Shown: piece after piece, positions 38,028-38,800 of the stretch | Position numbering within the stretch: the first letter of the stretch is position 1 | Layout: each line of letters opens with the position of its first letter | Source of the DNA: Streptomyces triticirhizae | GTDB lineage: Bacteria > Actinomycetota > Actinomycetes > Streptomycetales > Streptomycetaceae | DNA length: 38,800 nucleotides | Reading direction: 5' to 3' | NCBI RefSeq assembly: GCF_003696235.1 | Contig: NZ_RFFJ01000035.1 | Coordinates: forward strand, 1 to 38,800 | Translations under genes and position numbers: made by a program | The notes under the pieces: model-generated | The model's database searches: none | Seen by the model: the letters and a program-made list of their open reading frames with translations, nothing else | What the model was told of the DNA's origin: nothing

Positions 38028-38800
38028 ATGTCGCTGACCGACAACGCCATCACCCGCATCCGGGAGCTGATCCGGTCCGGCGCGCTCCCTCCGGGTGCCA
38101 AGCTGCCCCCGGAGCAACAGCTGGCGGCCGAACTCGGCCTGTCGCGCAACCTGATGCGCGAGGCCGTCAAGGCCCTGGTGGTGGCCCGGGTGCTGGAGAT
38201 CCGCCGGGGCGACGGGACCTATGTCACCAGCCTGCAACCCCGGCTGCTGCTGGAGGGGCTGGCGGTGGCCGTCGAGCTGCTGCACGGCGAGACCCTGCTC
38301 GAACTCACCGAGACCCGCCGGCTGTTCGAGCCGGTGGCCACCGGACTCGCGGCCCAGCGGATGACCCCGGAGGCGCTGGCCGTGGTGGCCGGGGAGCTGG
38401 AGGCGATGCGCGCCGCAAGGGACGACGTTGAGCTGCTGGTCCAGCACGACGCGGCGTTCCACCGGGCGGTGTTGGCGGCGACGGGCAACGAGACGCTGGT
38501 CTCGCTGCTGGACGGGATCTCGGGGCGAACGCTGCGGGGCCGGATCTGGCGTGCGCTGGTCGACGAGCACGCCTCGGAGCGGACCCTCGCGGAGCACGAG
38601 GCCATCTACCAGGCGCTGGCGGCGGGCGACGCGGCGCTGGCGCAGGCCACCGCGCTGATGCATGTGAGCAGCACGGAGCACTGGCTGCGGCGCCATTTGG
38701 AGGCACAGCGGGCGATCGAGGCCGCCGACGCCGCCCGGGGCGCGGGCCGGCCGGAGGCCGCCGAGGCGGAGCGGCCCGGCGGGCCGGCCGGCCGCTCCTC
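38028..38800 (+). CDS. FadR-branch GntR regulator, truncated by the window end
   Basis: At least 257 residues with no stop before the edge. Residues ~1-68 are the winged helix ([59 protein letters not shown]). The C-terminal FCD effector domain follows ([38 protein letters not shown] with the Asp and His metal ligands, [13 protein letters not shown], and a final His helix). FCD regulators bind acid metabolites, and the divergent fucD operon suggests L-fuconate or its keto-deoxy product as effector (inference). The tail beyond ~235 is Ala/Gly/Pro-rich. Confidence 0.9.
   Translation, partial: MSLTDNAITRIRELIRSGALPPGAKLPPEQQLAAELGLSRNLMREAVKALVVARVLEIRRGDGTYVTSLQPRLLLEGLAVAVELLHGETLLELTETRRLFEPVATGLAAQRMTPEALAVVAGELEAMRAARDDVELLVQHDAAFHRAVLAATGNETLVSLLDGISGRTLRGRIWRALVDEHASERTLAEHEAIYQALAAGDAALAQATALMHVSSTEHWLRRHLEAQRAIEAADAARGAGRPEAAEAERPGGPAGRS

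Noticed and set aside
1..38800. tRNA, rRNA, insertion sequence or prophage genes
   Set aside because: No cloverleaf-like sequence, transposase, integrase or phage structural motif was noticed on either strand.

Overview
The window is about 70% GC or more, with strong G/C bias at third codon positions, GTG and TTG starts, and actinobacterial families throughout (Rv2578c-type radical SAM protein, DUF6278, DUF3224, many TetR, GntR, XRE and WYL regulators). It reads as a Streptomyces or close streptomycete chromosome. The order S9 peptidase/M20/M55 ... TetR/CitE-like lyase/psd/pssA recalls, from memory, the S. coelicolor SCO6467-SCO6490 neighbourhood, so this looks like vertically inherited chromosome and not an island. 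I see no tRNA, rRNA, insertion sequence, integrase or CRISPR array.

Layout. 1-1380: a possible frameshifted remnant, a LapA-like membrane protein and a CBS-domain protein. 1380-6268 (minus): a compact peptide-catabolism run, M55 D-aminopeptidase > M20 peptidase > S9 oligopeptidase > DinB protein, with overlapping ends. 6316-8710: an XRE/MmyB-type regulator divergent from a flavodoxin-fold oxidoreductase, then an SRPBCC protein. 8843-12849: a membrane Ser/Thr kinase, an SOS-box-controlled radical SAM gene, and a helix-turn-helix/Clp-N protein behind a tandem operator. 12967-17031: a secreted modular protein of about 1,354 residues with the catalytic Asp spacing of GH87 alpha-1,3-glucanases. 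17393-23135: TetR/metallo-beta-lactamase pair, NUDIX hydrolase, a decayed stretch, a phosphotransferase, a methyltransferase and a secreted serine hydrolase. 23289-26427: formaldehyde-dehydrogenase-type alcohol dehydrogenase, TetR regulator and CitE/malyl-CoA-lyase-like protein. 26428-27000: a low-GC, hairpin-rich gap. 27001-28492: psd-pssA for phosphatidylethanolamine synthesis. 28605-30673: MBL hydrolase, exonuclease III, DUF6278. 30726-34692: GntR, an unassigned membrane protein, a WYL regulator divergent from DUF3224, and a general stress protein behind a SigB-type promoter. 34757-38800: a methyltransferase, then an SDR/L-fuconate dehydratase operon divergent from a FadR-type regulator that runs off the end.

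The most informative signals are regulatory and evolutionary. They are a LexA box lying on the promoter of the radical SAM gene; long perfect palindromes in the TetR/MBL and WYL/DUF3224 gaps and a double palindrome over the Clp-N/HTH promoter; three genes whose 3' ends, stop codon included, are tandemly repeated into the downstream spacer; and a lyase plus TetR pair that looks like what is left of an ethylmalonyl-CoA pathway cluster. I found no clear multi-gene defence or biosynthetic system. Functional calls rest on motifs read by eye and recalled family knowledge; no database search was run.
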